Below, piece by piece: positions 25,544 to 38,095 of a stretch of 64,000 nt of DNA. Location: the NCBI GenBank assembly GCA_016712465.1, contig JADJQZ010000001.1, forward strand, positions 5,766,001 to 5,830,000, written 5' to 3'. Source of the DNA: Candidatus Obscuribacter sp. GTDB lineage: Bacteria > Cyanobacteriota > Vampirovibrionia > Obscuribacterales > Obscuribacteraceae. The position numbers and the translations under genes were made by a program. Numbering within the stretch: the stretch's first letter is position 1; each line of letters begins with the position of its first letter. Below the pieces are notes generated by a model, which saw only the letters and a program-made list of their open reading frames with translations, was not told the DNA's origin and made no database searches.

Positions 25544-26218
25544 ATGTCTGAACAAGACTTTGGCAAGATTATGAATGCCGCCGACAAGGTTGCATCGCCG
25601 CAATACCCGGAAGACTCACAAAGCCAAAAGAATGCCGCCCTATCACTTTGGGCCGATGCCGGTCTGGCTATTCCTTACGGCGGCGTCATGAAATCAGCGG
25701 TAAATTCGGTTAGATACGCAGACGGCTCCACCGTAAATGAAATTACATACAATGGCGTCAGCCAGGTGATGATCACCGAAAGAGGCGAAGCAGCTAATTG
25801 CGACAGGCAAAAGGATAGCAACGAGAAAGCCAGCCTGCAACAATCCTTTGAGTGCATGAGAGAAGCGCACGGCGCCGTAGCCGGGTCTGTTACAGCATTT
25901 GATGATGGAGCAGGGTTCACGATGAGCTCCAATGACTCCAATTTTACGCTTGGGGGCAAGCAACTCTGGCAATCGGAGGCCAAGTCGACCCGGCGATATC
26001 AACCCATGCCCGAACTCACTCTCACCAACGAGCAAGACGGCAGAGAAGAGACGCTAACAGTGCTGGTCCGAAAAGACAACGGAACAGCAGAAAAGATCCA
26101 GTTCTACCGCGAAGACTATCTGAAACCGGCGGAGCCGCCAGTGCTCAAATCGGTGCAGAAATTGGACAGCCATAACAAGGTCGTATCTGAAAGACAGCCA
26201 AACCTGGAACTCTGGTAA
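25544..26218 (+). CDS. uncharacterised protein
   Basis: 224 residues with a good ribosome-binding site (TGGAGGACCAAG before ATG). The composition is polar and there is no signal peptide or membrane segment. The stretch VRYADGSTVNEITYNGVSQV resembles a short beta-hairpin repeat of the RHS/MORN kind found in this group's proteins; the rest is unrecognised. It stands alone. Confidence 0.65.
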   Translation: MSEQDFGKIMNAADKVASPQYPEDSQSQKNAALSLWADAGLAIPYGGVMKSAVNSVRYADGSTVNEITYNGVSQVMITERGEAANCDRQKDSNEKASLQQSFECMREAHGAVAGSVTAFDDGAGFTMSSNDSNFTLGGKQLWQSEAKSTRRYQPMPELTLTNEQDGREETLTVLVRKDNGTAEKIQFYREDYLKPAEPPVLKSVQKLDSHNKVVSERQPNLELW

Positions 26219-26370
26219 TTGCCAAATCGTTGCTGGAACGCTCCCATCATGGTCCTTCGAACTCTGCGATGCCCATCCGGGAGTCCAGCCACAGCCTTAA
26301 CCCGGGACAAAACCTGTAAAATATGAGCATGTTGGAGCTGTGTCGAGGTGTGCTCGGCAAGAGAGAAGAC

Positions 26371-26688
26371 ATGAGCGAAGAAACCACCGGTAAGTCCTGG
26401 CAAGAGCTAAAACAACAAATACAGCAAGAGATTAGCACCGCTTCCGAACGCGAGAAGAAGAGGCTAACTATCACATACTGCGGCGGTTGCGGCTATGAGC
26501 CGAGAGCAGAAGCTCTAGCTTTCGAGGTCGGCAGAGAACTTGGCATACCTGCCGACCTGTATCGCACTACCGGCGGCTTGTTCGAAGTCGATTTCGGCGA
26601 ACGCCGCATATTCTCGAAGCTGATGCTCGGACGCTTTCCTGAAGAAGGCGAAGTCCTGAAGACTTTAAGAGCAAGACTGGGTAAATAA
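26371..26688 (+). CDS. SelT/SelW/SelH (Rdx) family thioredoxin-like protein
   Basis: About 105 residues. The core matches the Rdx family: beta strand RLTITYCGGCGYEPRAEALA with a CXXC redox site (Cys version of the selenoprotein CXXU), then GIPADLYRTTGGLFEVDFGE and a C-terminal helix. These are thioredoxin-like redox proteins with poorly known partners. I used ATG 26371, which has GAGAAG upstream. The frame is open to ATG 26323, but that codon directly abuts a TGTAAAAT box that looks like a -10 element. Confidence 0.8.
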   Translation: MSEETTGKSWQELKQQIQQEISTASEREKKRLTITYCGGCGYEPRAEALAFEVGRELGIPADLYRTTGGLFEVDFGERRIFSKLMLGRFPEEGEVLKTLRARLGK

Positions 26689-26719
26689 TAGCGAGAATTG
26701 TCAAAACAGGAACGAGCCA

Positions 26720-27271
26720 ATGCCGTCCGATCTACCCGGAAATATCCCTACTCCCATTATCGGCGGTCTGGCAGCGGCGATTCTTGTTCCAATGATCATG
26801 AATAAGCTGGCAAGCACAAACGCACCAGCCAGACTTGAGGGCGAGCACAAGGTCGTAAGCTACAGTAAAGGCTACTTTACGTCCATGTATATTTGCACCT
26901 TTTTCTTCAGCGCGCTCTCGGTGCTTGCCTATCTTAACCCAGGCAAAACCGGACCCCAGGCGATTGTCTTCCCAATCATGGTCTTCCTGTTCTTTGCCGC
27001 CATGGGACTTTTCACAGTCGTGCTCATGAATATAACTCGGGTCTACTTCAACAGTGAACAGGTGCGCGGCGCCGATATGCTCGGACGACGGCATGTATAC
27101 CGATGGAACGAACTGAAAGGCGTTGAATATGTGGCCTGGGCCCAGGGTCTCAAGTTAAGCGGTCCCGATGGCGGCTCAATCTGGGTTTCTCCCGTAATGA
27201 GCGGCTTTGCCGAATTTCAAGAAGAACTGGAAAAGCAGTGCGGGCATCTCTGGCAGAATACTGACCGATGA
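26720..27271 (+). CDS. membrane protein with PH-like domain
   Basis: 183 residues. It has a hydrophobic N-terminus (IIGGLAAAILVPMIM), then two helices (YICTFFFSALSVLAYLN and IVFPIMVFLFFAAMGLFTVV). A short soluble beta domain resembles bacterial PH domains (NITRVYFNSEQVRGADMLGR, YRWNELKGVEY). AGGAACGAG precedes the ATG. No specific function can be given. It follows the Rdx gene by about 30 nt and could be co-transcribed. Confidence 0.65.
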   Translation: MPSDLPGNIPTPIIGGLAAAILVPMIMNKLASTNAPARLEGEHKVVSYSKGYFTSMYICTFFFSALSVLAYLNPGKTGPQAIVFPIMVFLFFAAMGLFTVVLMNITRVYFNSEQVRGADMLGRRHVYRWNELKGVEYVAWAQGLKLSGPDGGSIWVSPVMSGFAEFQEELEKQCGHLWQNTDR

Positions 27272-27366
27272 CCATTAAGCCGCGGTTAAGGCAAAGCTTA
27301 CGCACATAAGCTAACCTGTGCTGAGCGCGCTCTCGCCGCTGGAGACAACCGACAAACTACGGCATT

Positions 27367-28248
27367 ATGATGAGTAAACCAAAAGCCTGGCTATTTCTTG
27401 ATTTCGACAATACCATGATGGCTACCGAGCACCTGGCGCTGCCTTCTCTCATTGCCAGATTCAACGAGCTTTATGAAAGTCAGATCGGTAGACCTCTGAC
27501 GGAAGCTGAGTTTCATGAACACTTTCATGGTCAGGCCAGACAATCACTCTGTTTGAGCATGAGCAAACACTTCGGCATCAATGTAGAGGGTGAACTTCTA
27601 TACCACGAGAGAGAATGGCGCATGATGCAGATGTTGCAGCAAAAGGGTGTAGATATGGCACCAGCCTTGCTGGAAACACTGACACTCTTACAAAAAAGCG
27701 GCGTCAAGTTAGCCTTTGTTTCCAACAATTCCATACAAAGAGCCCTGGCCGCCATGCGCTATAGCACCAATGGGCGCGGCGAGGAGTTAGCACGACTCTT
27801 CGGTACAGCCTATTTTGAAGCGGGTGATGTGCAGAAACCGGCGCCGGATATCTACCTGCGCGCACTGAAACAACTGCAAGCAGATCCGCAAGAAAGCTAT
27901 GCTGTTGAGGACAGCGTCACCGGTGTGAAAGCGGCAGTAGCTGCCGGCATAACCACTTTTGCTTATACAGGCTTTGCCGGCACCATCAACGGCTGCACCG
28001 ATGAGCTCGAGAAGAAGCTTATGGCAGCCGGCGCCAGAACCTGTTTCGCCCACTGGAATGATTTTCCGGCTTTATTGAAGAAAGAACAGGAAAGCGCCAC
28101 CGTTTCATCGGATTCGAAAGATTCGTCGGATTCGAAAGATTCATCGGATTCGAAAGACTCGTCGGTCATCGCCAGTTCCACAGGGCTCAGTGCGGTCTCA
28201 GGACTTCAGGGCAGCGTCGCGCACGCTGAGCAGTTGAGCAGCGACTGA
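27367..28248 (+). CDS. HAD-superfamily hydrolase with Ser/Asp repeat tail
   Basis: 293 residues. Haloacid-dehalogenase motifs: motif I FLDFDNT (nucleophile and acid Asp), motif II VSNNS, motif III Lys in QKPAPDIYLRA, and motif IV VEDSVTGVKAA. The layout is that of beta-phosphoglucomutase/phosphatase (HAD-IA) types, with a helical cap in residues 20-90. After the domain, residues about 245-265 are a triplicated SDSKDS unit from three 18-bp repeats (about 28107-28163). The gene's 3' end overlaps the convergent xdhC by 51 nt, so the repeat tail borders shared DNA. The substrate is unknown. Confidence 0.88.
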   Translation: MMSKPKAWLFLDFDNTMMATEHLALPSLIARFNELYESQIGRPLTEAEFHEHFHGQARQSLCLSMSKHFGINVEGELLYHEREWRMMQMLQQKGVDMAPALLETLTLLQKSGVKLAFVSNNSIQRALAAMRYSTNGRGEELARLFGTAYFEAGDVQKPAPDIYLRALKQLQADPQESYAVEDSVTGVKAAVAAGITTFAYTGFAGTINGCTDELEKKLMAAGARTCFAHWNDFPALLKKEQESATVSSDSKDSSDSKDSSDSKDSSVIASSTGLSAVSGLQGSVAHAEQLSSD

Positions 28249-29013
28249 GACAGCAATTTCACCAGGAGCGTTAGTGCCGAAGGGCAGCCCGATCGGGCAA
28301 TGAAAAGCCTCGGCGTGGCGCGGTTCGACGCCGGCGGCCAGCAGATCGGCCTTAAGTCGAGCAGCCTTGGCCTTACTGCCGATTACACCGAGGTAGGGAA
28401 GACGGCCCGGCATGGCCTGCAAGATTTTGACCAGCACCGGGCTGTCCGTGCTATGGCCCATGGTCATGAGCAGCACATATTGCGCTTCTTCCAGTTTCTC
28501 CACATAGTCGCCGTAATCACTCACCAATACGGGCGTAATGGCGGGAGATTCCGGCAACCTGTCGAGCCACTCACGGCGAGCATCCACCACAGTGACCAGA
28601 CAGTCTATCTGAGTCAGTAAGCGGCAGAGAGCCTGTGCACAGTGTCCGGCCCCAAAAATAACTATCTGCCAGTTCTGAGCCTCCCAGACAAGCTCGAAAT
28701 AAACTTTGACGGAACCGCCACAAGTCATACCTATGTCACTGTCCAGGCGCCAGGAGAAAAACTTCTGCCGCACGGCATCTCTCTCGGGCTTCTGAGCAAG
28801 TAACTGTCTAGCTTCCTGGAGAGCACGGGCTTCAAGCTTACCACCGCCGATAGTGCCAATCAGCTCAGGCTCAGTACCTGACCCACCCACCACAAGCATG
28901 CGCGCACCCATCTCAACCGGTACACTACCGGTAGTATCAACCACGGTAGCAACGACAAAGGGTTTATGCTCTTGCCTGAGTCTGACCGCGGTTTCCAGAA
29001 AGTCTTGTTTCAC
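28198..29013 (-). CDS. xdhC: xanthine dehydrogenase accessory protein XdhC
   Basis: Binds molybdenum cofactor and helps insert the sulfurated form into xanthine dehydrogenase. An XdhC/CoxI N-terminal domain (FVVATVVDTTGSVPVEMGAR, GTIGGGKLEARAL, DIGMTCGGSVKVY) is followed by a Rossmann C-terminal domain (IVIFGAGHCAQALCRLL, VTVVDAR, YLGVIGSKAKA). The frame stays open to 29148, overlapping xdhB by 125 nt. The GTG at 29013, about 10 nt after the xdhB stop, gives the normal length (271 residues). It is the last gene of the operon. Confidence 0.92.
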   Translation of the reverse strand: MKQDFLETAVRLRQEHKPFVVATVVDTTGSVPVEMGARMLVVGGSGTEPELIGTIGGGKLEARALQEARQLLAQKPERDAVRQKFFSWRLDSDIGMTCGGSVKVYFELVWEAQNWQIVIFGAGHCAQALCRLLTQIDCLVTVVDARREWLDRLPESPAITPVLVSDYGDYVEKLEEAQYVLLMTMGHSTDSPVLVKILQAMPGRLPYLGVIGSKAKAARLKADLLAAGVEPRHAEAFHCPIGLPFGTNAPGEIAVSVAAQLLSVRDAALKS

Positions 29014-29023
29014 AAGGCGGCAC

Positions 29024-31501
29024 TCATTGTTTCTTAGCGGCAACACTAGCGGCGCTAACAGGACTGGTTCTACTCTCTCCATGAGCAAAAGATTGCCCGC
29101 GCAAGAGTATAGCTCCGTCATCACCCCAGCGGCTCCGCGGCTTTGCATCAGAGGCGGGAGTCTCGCAATAAGCAGTCAGGCGCTCTAGAATCTCTTCGCC
29201 GGAAGCCGGGGTATTCAAAACCGGTATGGCATCACCACTGACAAAAGAGAGTGCGTGCTTGACTGCCGTCCAGACCGATATACCAAGCAGCAAGGGCGGC
29301 TCACCTACGGCCTTGGAACCCCGCACATTGACGGTGTTTTCATTTTCAAGCAGATCGATTTTGAAGTCTGCGGGCAGGTCATAGATGCCCGGTATTTTAT
29401 AAGTGGTGGGAGAATGGGAAAGCAGGGCGCCGTTTGCGGCATAACGTAAGTCTTCCATGGTGAGCCAGCCCAACCCCTGCGCGAACGCTCCGGCGATTTG
29501 ACCGCGATTGAGTCCCTCATTTATTGACTTACCAATGTCCATGAGAATATCCACTCGCTCCACCTTGAGAGCACCGGTGAATCGATCGATGCAAACTTCC
29601 GAGACAGCCACACCATTGGTGTAATAAAGAAAGGGCGTACCCTTACCCACCGACCAGTCAAAGGAGATGGAAGGAGTGGCGTAGTGACCGCGTTCGCCCA
29701 GGCTGACTCGCTCGCGGTAAGCCATATTGACAATTTCTTTGAAGGTCAGGCGCCTGTGAGGCTTGCGTTCATCAAAGACCTCACCGCCTGCAAAGACAAT
29801 GCGCTCCGGATAAGCGCCCACACCGGTTTCCTGGCTGGCAAAATAATCGGCAGCCACTTTCTGCAAGCGCCCCTTAATGGCCCGGCAAGCAATCTGAGCC
29901 GCCGAACCGTTTAAATCGGTAGCAGAAGATGCCGCCGTGGCCGAGGTGTTGTTGTTCTTCTCGGTGGAAGTGGCCATCACTATCACTTGATGGGGATCAA
30001 TAGCAAACTCATCGGCTACGATGATCTTGATATTGGTGTTCACACCCTGCCCCATTTCGGTGGCACCGGTGGAAACCTGAATACTGCCATCTAGATAAAC
30101 GTTTACCAGGGCATTGGCCTGGTTGAGAAATTTGTTGGTGAAAGAAATGCCGAACTTAACGGCAGTGAGAGAAAGCCCCTTCAGATGAGTCTGAGAACTT
30201 TCGTTGAATGACTTCACCGCCGCCATGCGCTTATCGTAGTCGGCACTCAGTCGCAGTTTGTCAAAGAGTTCCGGCAGAGTATTCTTCTCCAGAAGCTGCC
30301 CATAATGAGTGGTGTTGCGCTCTTCAATACCGTAGCAGTTGGCCCGGCGCACACTGAAGGGATCTTTCTTCAGGTAAGCGGCAATCTCTTCCATGATGCA
30401 TTCGATGGTGAGCACACCCTGGGGACCGCCGAAACCGCGAAAGGCCGTATTGGGCGGAAAATTTGTTTTGGCGATGCGCCCCAATACTTTCACATTGGGC
30501 AGGAAGTAGGCGTTATCGATGTGGGTGAGGGCGCGGCCGAGCACTGCCGTGGAAAGATCGTTATAAGCACCGCCATCGGCATAGAGCCTGGCAGAGAGCG
30601 CCTGAACCCGACCCGAATCGTCGAATCCTACTTTGTAGTCGTTTTGAAAGGGGTGGCGTTTGCCGGTGTACATCATGTCATCGTCTTTGTTCATCACCAG
30701 CCGCGCCGGTCTGCCGGTGCGCAGAGCCACGAGAGCAGCCATAACAGCAGGGTGGGTAGCCTGACATTCCTTACCGCCGAAGCCGCCGCCCATGCGCTTC
30801 ACGATGCAGACCACCTGGCTGATGGATAAACCGAGAAGATGGGCCACTTCATGCTGTACTTCAGAGGGAGCCTGGGTGGAAGAATGCACAACAAGCTGAC
30901 CGTATTCACCAGGGTAAACCAGACAAGCCTGGGACTCCAGGTAGAAATGATCGGCGCCGGCCATATAGAGACGCCCTTCTATGACATGGCTGCACTCAGC
31001 CATGGCTGCCTCCGCATCACCACGCTCGATCATGTATTCGCGATCGATATAGGCACCGGCTTTGATGGCATCGTCAATATTCAGAAGGGGCTCGAGTGCT
31101 TCCATCTCTAATTTTATGGCCGCCTTGCAAGCCTTGATGGCAGCATGATTTTCTGCGGCAATTACCACAATCGGCTGGCCGATGAATTCGGCTATGTCTT
31201 CCACAAGTAGTACTTCATCTTGCAGAATAGGACCGAACTTATTGTGGTGCAAATCTTTATGGGTGAAGAGAGCCACCACGCCAGGAACAGCCCTGGCCGC
31301 CTCAAGATCGAGAGATTTTATACGACCGCGGGGCAAGGGCGATCCGAAATAATCGACCAGTAGTTCGTTATGCTGCCTGGGCATGTCGTCGATATAAATC
31401 GACTGCCCACTCACATGCCCGATGGCGGAATCGTGGTTGATGGAACCGGAGGCATTCTTGTCGACCCGGTCGGCATTGCGCGAGGTATGACCGTTGCTCA
31501 T
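29024..31501 (-). CDS. xdhB: xanthine dehydrogenase, molybdopterin-binding subunit XdhB
   Basis: 825 residues of the xanthine oxidase large-subunit family, oxidising hypoxanthine/xanthine to urate. An N-terminal hammerhead domain (SGQSIYIDDMP, AVPGVVALFTHKDL) precedes Mo-pterin domains: MGGGFGGKE, AFRGFGGPQGV, GATEMGQGVNTN, and the C-terminal GEPPLLLG with the likely catalytic Glu. Length and motif order are normal. It starts 9 nt after xdhA. A Ser/Ala-rich C-terminal tail of about 40 residues follows the domain. Confidence 0.94.
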   Translation of the reverse strand: MSNGHTSRNADRVDKNASGSINHDSAIGHVSGQSIYIDDMPRQHNELLVDYFGSPLPRGRIKSLDLEAARAVPGVVALFTHKDLHHNKFGPILQDEVLLVEDIAEFIGQPIVVIAAENHAAIKACKAAIKLEMEALEPLLNIDDAIKAGAYIDREYMIERGDAEAAMAECSHVIEGRLYMAGADHFYLESQACLVYPGEYGQLVVHSSTQAPSEVQHEVAHLLGLSISQVVCIVKRMGGGFGGKECQATHPAVMAALVALRTGRPARLVMNKDDDMMYTGKRHPFQNDYKVGFDDSGRVQALSARLYADGGAYNDLSTAVLGRALTHIDNAYFLPNVKVLGRIAKTNFPPNTAFRGFGGPQGVLTIECIMEEIAAYLKKDPFSVRRANCYGIEERNTTHYGQLLEKNTLPELFDKLRLSADYDKRMAAVKSFNESSQTHLKGLSLTAVKFGISFTNKFLNQANALVNVYLDGSIQVSTGATEMGQGVNTNIKIIVADEFAIDPHQVIVMATSTEKNNNTSATAASSATDLNGSAAQIACRAIKGRLQKVAADYFASQETGVGAYPERIVFAGGEVFDERKPHRRLTFKEIVNMAYRERVSLGERGHYATPSISFDWSVGKGTPFLYYTNGVAVSEVCIDRFTGALKVERVDILMDIGKSINEGLNRGQIAGAFAQGLGWLTMEDLRYAANGALLSHSPTTYKIPGIYDLPADFKIDLLENENTVNVRGSKAVGEPPLLLGISVWTAVKHALSFVSGDAIPVLNTPASGEEILERLTAYCETPASDAKPRSRWGDDGAILLRGQSFAHGESRTSPVSAASVAAKKQ

Positions 31502-31510
31502 GAACTCACT

Positions 31511-33022
31511 TTACCTCGTCTCAAAATAGAACTTGCTGAAAATATTGGCTGCCAGTTGTAGGCGAAACTCTCTGGAGCCGCGCACATCGGTGAGCGGACG
31601 CAGATTCTCGACAGCCACAAGGCCGGCCTGTCTGTAGGTATCAAGGACGTCAGGTTTGCCTTGCAGGAAGGTCTCCACTTCCTTCATTCTCAAAACAGTC
31701 GCCGCCACACCACCAAAAACTACACGGGCAGCGGAAATTTTTCCATCTGCACCCAGGGTAACCGAAATAGCAGCGGTAAAAGCGGAAATATCCAGATGCT
31801 CGCGCCGGGATACTTTATACAAACGTATTTTTTCCTGATTGCCTGGCAAAGGCAAGAAGATACGGGTAATCACCTCGTCCTTAGCGAGAGCCAACTTTTT
31901 GTAGCCCAGATAAAAGTCGGACATTTTAATGCGCCGCACGCCTCTGAAGGACGAAGCTTCCACCTCGGCCTGCATGAGCATCAAGAAAGGCAAACTGTCG
32001 GCAATGGGTGAGCCGTTGGCGATGTTGCCGGCGAGAGTGCCGGCATGGCGTATCTGCGGTGAACCGAAGACCCAGAGAATTTTATAGAACTGCGGACAGA
32101 GGTTCTGCATGTAAGCTTCAAGTTGCGCCAGGCTGACCCGGGCGCCAATAGCCAGAACCTTGCCGGAACCAGCCGAACCATCGGCATCCGTGCTTTCCAT
32201 TACCTCGATAGTGGCAAGCCCCTTCAGTCTGGCGGTGCTGACAATGGCAGCCGGGCTAAAGCCGCGCTTATTCATATTGACGGAAAGGTCGGTACCGCCT
32301 GAGACCAAGACGGCTTCATTGGCAGCAAGGAAACGGCTCATTTCTTCCACAGTAGTGGGCAAGTAAAATTGCCTTGTGCCTGCGGCAACGGAAACTTCCT
32401 CCTGGTCAAGCGCGGATAGCTCGGCAAAAATTCCCGCCTCATCAAAGAGTTCGGTCAGCGGCTTAAAGCTGCCATGCAAACTGGCAACACCGGCTTTGAT
32501 GATCGCTTCATAGCCGGTACAACGGCAGAGATTACCGGTGAGCGCATCCCTGACTACATCGGTCTCAGAAGAGCAGGTCTGCGAACCGGAGCTGCCCGCC
32601 GGGCAGGCCGACCGGCAGTAGGACAGCGCCGACAACGACATGACAAAACCGGGAGTGCAATAACCACACTGGGCGCCATTATTTTCTACCATGGCCAGTT
32701 GCGCCGGATTGAGCGCCGCTTTCAACTCATCATGAGAGCCATAGCTCAGGGTCGGTGCCAGGGCTTCCACAGTAATGACATGGCAGCCGTCCAGCTGATA
32801 GAGATATTGAATGCAGCCGTTAACCGGCACATATTCCATTTCGGAGGCACCGGCCCGACCTACCAGAACGGTGCAGGCGCCACAGTCACCCTCGGCGCAA
32901 ACCACCTTAGTGCCGCAAAGCGACCTGGCGCTTCGCAAATAGTCGGTGAGCGGTTGAAAGACATCCGCTGCGCCAACCGTATGCCGCTGCCCGTTAATAA
33001 AGAGAACTACTTTGTCTCGCAC
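31511..33022 (-). CDS. xdhA: xanthine dehydrogenase, 2Fe-2S/FAD subunit XdhA
   Basis: 503 residues that combine a plant-type 2Fe-2S domain (CAEGDCGACTVLVG, NGCIQYLYQLDG), a second 2Fe-2S helical domain (GAQCGYCTPGFVMS, GNLCRCTGY), an FAD-binding domain (VLVSGGTDLSVNMNKRG, GTLAGNIANGSPIADSLP) and the CO-dehydrogenase flavoprotein C-terminal domain. This is the XdhA organisation of bacterial two-subunit xanthine dehydrogenases. A short Ser/Cys-rich insertion (CRSACPAGSSGSQTCSSET) sits between the cluster motifs and is unusual. It is the first gene of xdhA-xdhB-xdhC. Confidence 0.94.
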   Translation of the reverse strand: MRDKVVLFINGQRHTVGAADVFQPLTDYLRSARSLCGTKVVCAEGDCGACTVLVGRAGASEMEYVPVNGCIQYLYQLDGCHVITVEALAPTLSYGSHDELKAALNPAQLAMVENNGAQCGYCTPGFVMSLSALSYCRSACPAGSSGSQTCSSETDVVRDALTGNLCRCTGYEAIIKAGVASLHGSFKPLTELFDEAGIFAELSALDQEEVSVAAGTRQFYLPTTVEEMSRFLAANEAVLVSGGTDLSVNMNKRGFSPAAIVSTARLKGLATIEVMESTDADGSAGSGKVLAIGARVSLAQLEAYMQNLCPQFYKILWVFGSPQIRHAGTLAGNIANGSPIADSLPFLMLMQAEVEASSFRGVRRIKMSDFYLGYKKLALAKDEVITRIFLPLPGNQEKIRLYKVSRREHLDISAFTAAISVTLGADGKISAARVVFGGVAATVLRMKEVETFLQGKPDVLDTYRQAGLVAVENLRPLTDVRGSREFRLQLAANIFSKFYFETR

Positions 33023-33347
33023 CCTGCTTATTCCTCGGCTGAGCTATGAATGATAACGCAAACCGCCCATTTTGTTGAGTTTGAGCCTCAATGAAAACGC
33101 CCTGAGAGCGGAATTTGAAAACCCAATTCAGATTTAATATGAAAGATATGCGATCTGCCCATTTTGAACATATTGTCAACCCACAACTTGCCGGACGAAT
33201 GGGTAAAAAAATATAGTGACTCAATTATGAAGGGGAAACGGAGCCCTTCTGAGGCGTGTAGTAGATACACACCGACCTTTGTTCGACTTACTAGGGAACG
33301 ACCTGGCGCTCCAGAGGCCCCAGGCACGAAAACAGGAAACTCATAAA

Positions 33348-35828
<2,481 letters not shown>

Positions 35829-35869
35829 TCTCACAGCATCGAGTAGAGACTTCTTCTCTTGGTCGCACT

Positions 35870-38077
35870 ATGGCTCCAGGTCCGGACAATCAAATCAACC
35901 TGGATGAGCGCAGGCGCAAGACAGTAACGCGTGTCTGGGGAACGGCAGGCACTAAGCCCGTTGGCGCCAAGGTGCAAGACTTAAAAGAAGGCACCGTAAT
36001 TGGTGGCGCCTTCCGTGTCATAGCCCCGATTGGACGCGGCGGTATGGGTGTCGTCTATCAAGCCGTTCACCTAGCTCTCAAGCGCGAATGCGCCCTCAAA
36101 GTCCTCTCTCCCGAGCTGGTAAATCAGGTCAACTGGAAGCGCTTCCAGAAGGAAGCCAAGGCTATCGCCTCGCTTTCACATCCTTGCCTGGTGCAGGTTT
36201 ACGACCTGGGTATCCATAACTCCCGCTTGCCTTATTACGCCATGGATTTGCTCAAGGGCAAAGATCTTGAATCGGTGATACATAGCAAGGGCTCACTCAG
36301 TCTGCCGGAAGCCATTAATATTATGCTCAAGGCCCTGGATGGCTTCGCCTACGCTCACAGAAACGGTGTTATTCACAGAGATATCAAACCGGCAAATATA
36401 CTACTGACCAGAGAAGCCAACGGTGAAACCGGCGTAAAAATTCTGGACTTCGGCATAGCTAAACTGGCAGGTTTTGATGACGATGAGCCGGATCAAAGCA
36501 TGACCGCCACCGGTGAAATCTTTGGCAGCCCCTTTTACATGAGCCCGGAACAGTGCATGGGAGAGCCGGTTGACGCCCGCTCGGACATCTATTCTCTCGG
36601 CTGTACTCTCTTTGAAATGCTGACCGGCCAGGTGCCTTTTGAAGCCGCCACCTCTCTGGAAATCGTCATGATGCATCTGGAAGAGTACCCCCCGACTCTC
36701 TCCCAGAAAAGTGGTCGCAACTTCCCCAAATCAATCGAAGCGGTAATGGGCAAGTGCCTGGCCAAAAATCCCGAATTCCGCTACCAGAACGCAAAAGAAC
36801 TGGCAATCGACCTGGAGAGAATCAGTCAGGGCAAGGAAATCCTGCCCGATACTTCCCAAAACGCCGCTCGCTCTCAAAAAGCCATAGACATGGCCAAGAA
36901 AGCGGAACAACAGGAAGCGGAAGCTGGAAAATCCGCCGCTCCCTGGATTATGGTTTCCCTGGTGCTCTTAACCATGACTCTGACGGTGGGCCTGTCCATC
37001 AGCCTGCTAAAAGAGCCCAATAAACCCAAGCCTGAAAAGTCACTGGACTCAACCTTTCAAAGAGACACGACCTCTCTCAAAACTACGGAAGAAGCGGCCT
37101 CTTCCGTCTCTCTCATGGACCCGATGGTCAGCCAGCCCGTTATAACAGACTGGAACAAGCCTTACAGAGTGCCGACCAAAACCGAAGAAGCGGAAATACT
37201 CTTTGAATTCCCGAATCAGCGCAGCATCGGTTCTCTCAACTATGCCACCGACGAATGTGCCTTCGACAATGACGCCAAACTCTTGCAACGAGCCAGAGAA
37301 GAAGAATTGACTATTCCCCTTGCCGCCAGAGGAACTGTTTCGGTAGATCGGAATCTGCCATTGGCCTTCAAACTACTGTCCTTTGCCGACTCCAGACAGG
37401 TTCTATCAGGGTTTTCCCCCAACGACCTGACACAACTGGAAATGAGCAATTCGAACCTATCTGATAAAGAAAAATTAGCGCCGCTCCTAAGATTGACCGG
37501 TTTAAAGGTGCTTTCTCTCAAGCACTGCGAACTTACCGATGCCGGCTTGAAAGAACTGGACCGCCTCAAGAATCTCAAGAAGTTGGACATTGCGGATAAC
37601 CCCTGTAGCACAAAAGCCATCGCCGAGCTGAAGCTACTAAAATCATTGCGAGACCTCAGTTTCAGCACCGATGAAAACTGTGAGCGGCTGCTGATTGCCG
37701 CCAAGGAAACTACCAGGCTGGAAAGCCTCAGCATCAATGGTCCCATGAAGGTAGCAAACATCGAGCTTATCGGTGAGATACCCTTCCTCAAGACTCTCAA
37801 CATATCATCAGCCATGATCACGTCAACCCATTTGAAAGAACTGGGTAAACTGGAGAACGTCGAAAAGCTTATTTTGACCAATTGCGTGAGCGACAATGCG
37901 CATTTAAAAGACTATTCCTATCTAACCAACATGCGCTCTCTCAGGCTGGTAAACCCGGTTGGCTTACACCTGGTCGGCTGTAAATTCATCAAACGACAAC
38001 TGCCCAAGTGCAAAATCACTCTCGAAGAGAAACCACCGGGCGACGGTCCGTCCAGGGTGCTGGCAGTGGAAGACTGA
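35870..38077 (+). CDS. membrane Ser/Thr protein kinase with extracellular leucine-rich repeats
   Basis: About 735 residues, same plan as the gene before it: G-loop IGRGGMGVVYQ, Lys in CALKVL, IHRDIKPANILL, DFGIAKLAG, FYMSPEQC. A membrane helix follows (WIMVSLVLLTMTLTVGLSIS), then extracellular leucine-rich repeats (LKVLSLKHCELTDAGLKELD, RLKNLKKLDIADNPC, VEKLILTNCVSDNA). The two are clearly tandem duplicates that have diverged most in the LRR part, as expected if they sense different ligands. ATG 35870 is preferred; the frame is open upstream to 35804 inside the end of the first kinase. Confidence 0.9.
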   Translation: MAPGPDNQINLDERRRKTVTRVWGTAGTKPVGAKVQDLKEGTVIGGAFRVIAPIGRGGMGVVYQAVHLALKRECALKVLSPELVNQVNWKRFQKEAKAIASLSHPCLVQVYDLGIHNSRLPYYAMDLLKGKDLESVIHSKGSLSLPEAINIMLKALDGFAYAHRNGVIHRDIKPANILLTREANGETGVKILDFGIAKLAGFDDDEPDQSMTATGEIFGSPFYMSPEQCMGEPVDARSDIYSLGCTLFEMLTGQVPFEAATSLEIVMMHLEEYPPTLSQKSGRNFPKSIEAVMGKCLAKNPEFRYQNAKELAIDLERISQGKEILPDTSQNAARSQKAIDMAKKAEQQEAEAGKSAAPWIMVSLVLLTMTLTVGLSISLLKEPNKPKPEKSLDSTFQRDTTSLKTTEEAASSVSLMDPMVSQPVITDWNKPYRVPTKTEEAEILFEFPNQRSIGSLNYATDECAFDNDAKLLQRAREEELTIPLAARGTVSVDRNLPLAFKLLSFADSRQVLSGFSPNDLTQLEMSNSNLSDKEKLAPLLRLTGLKVLSLKHCELTDAGLKELDRLKNLKKLDIADNPCSTKAIAELKLLKSLRDLSFSTDENCERLLIAAKETTRLESLSINGPMKVANIELIGEIPFLKTLNISSAMITSTHLKELGKLENVEKLILTNCVSDNAHLKDYSYLTNMRSLRLVNPVGLHLVGCKFIKRQLPKCKITLEEKPPGDGPSRVLAVED

Positions 38078-38095
38078 GGCAACCACTGCGGTTAT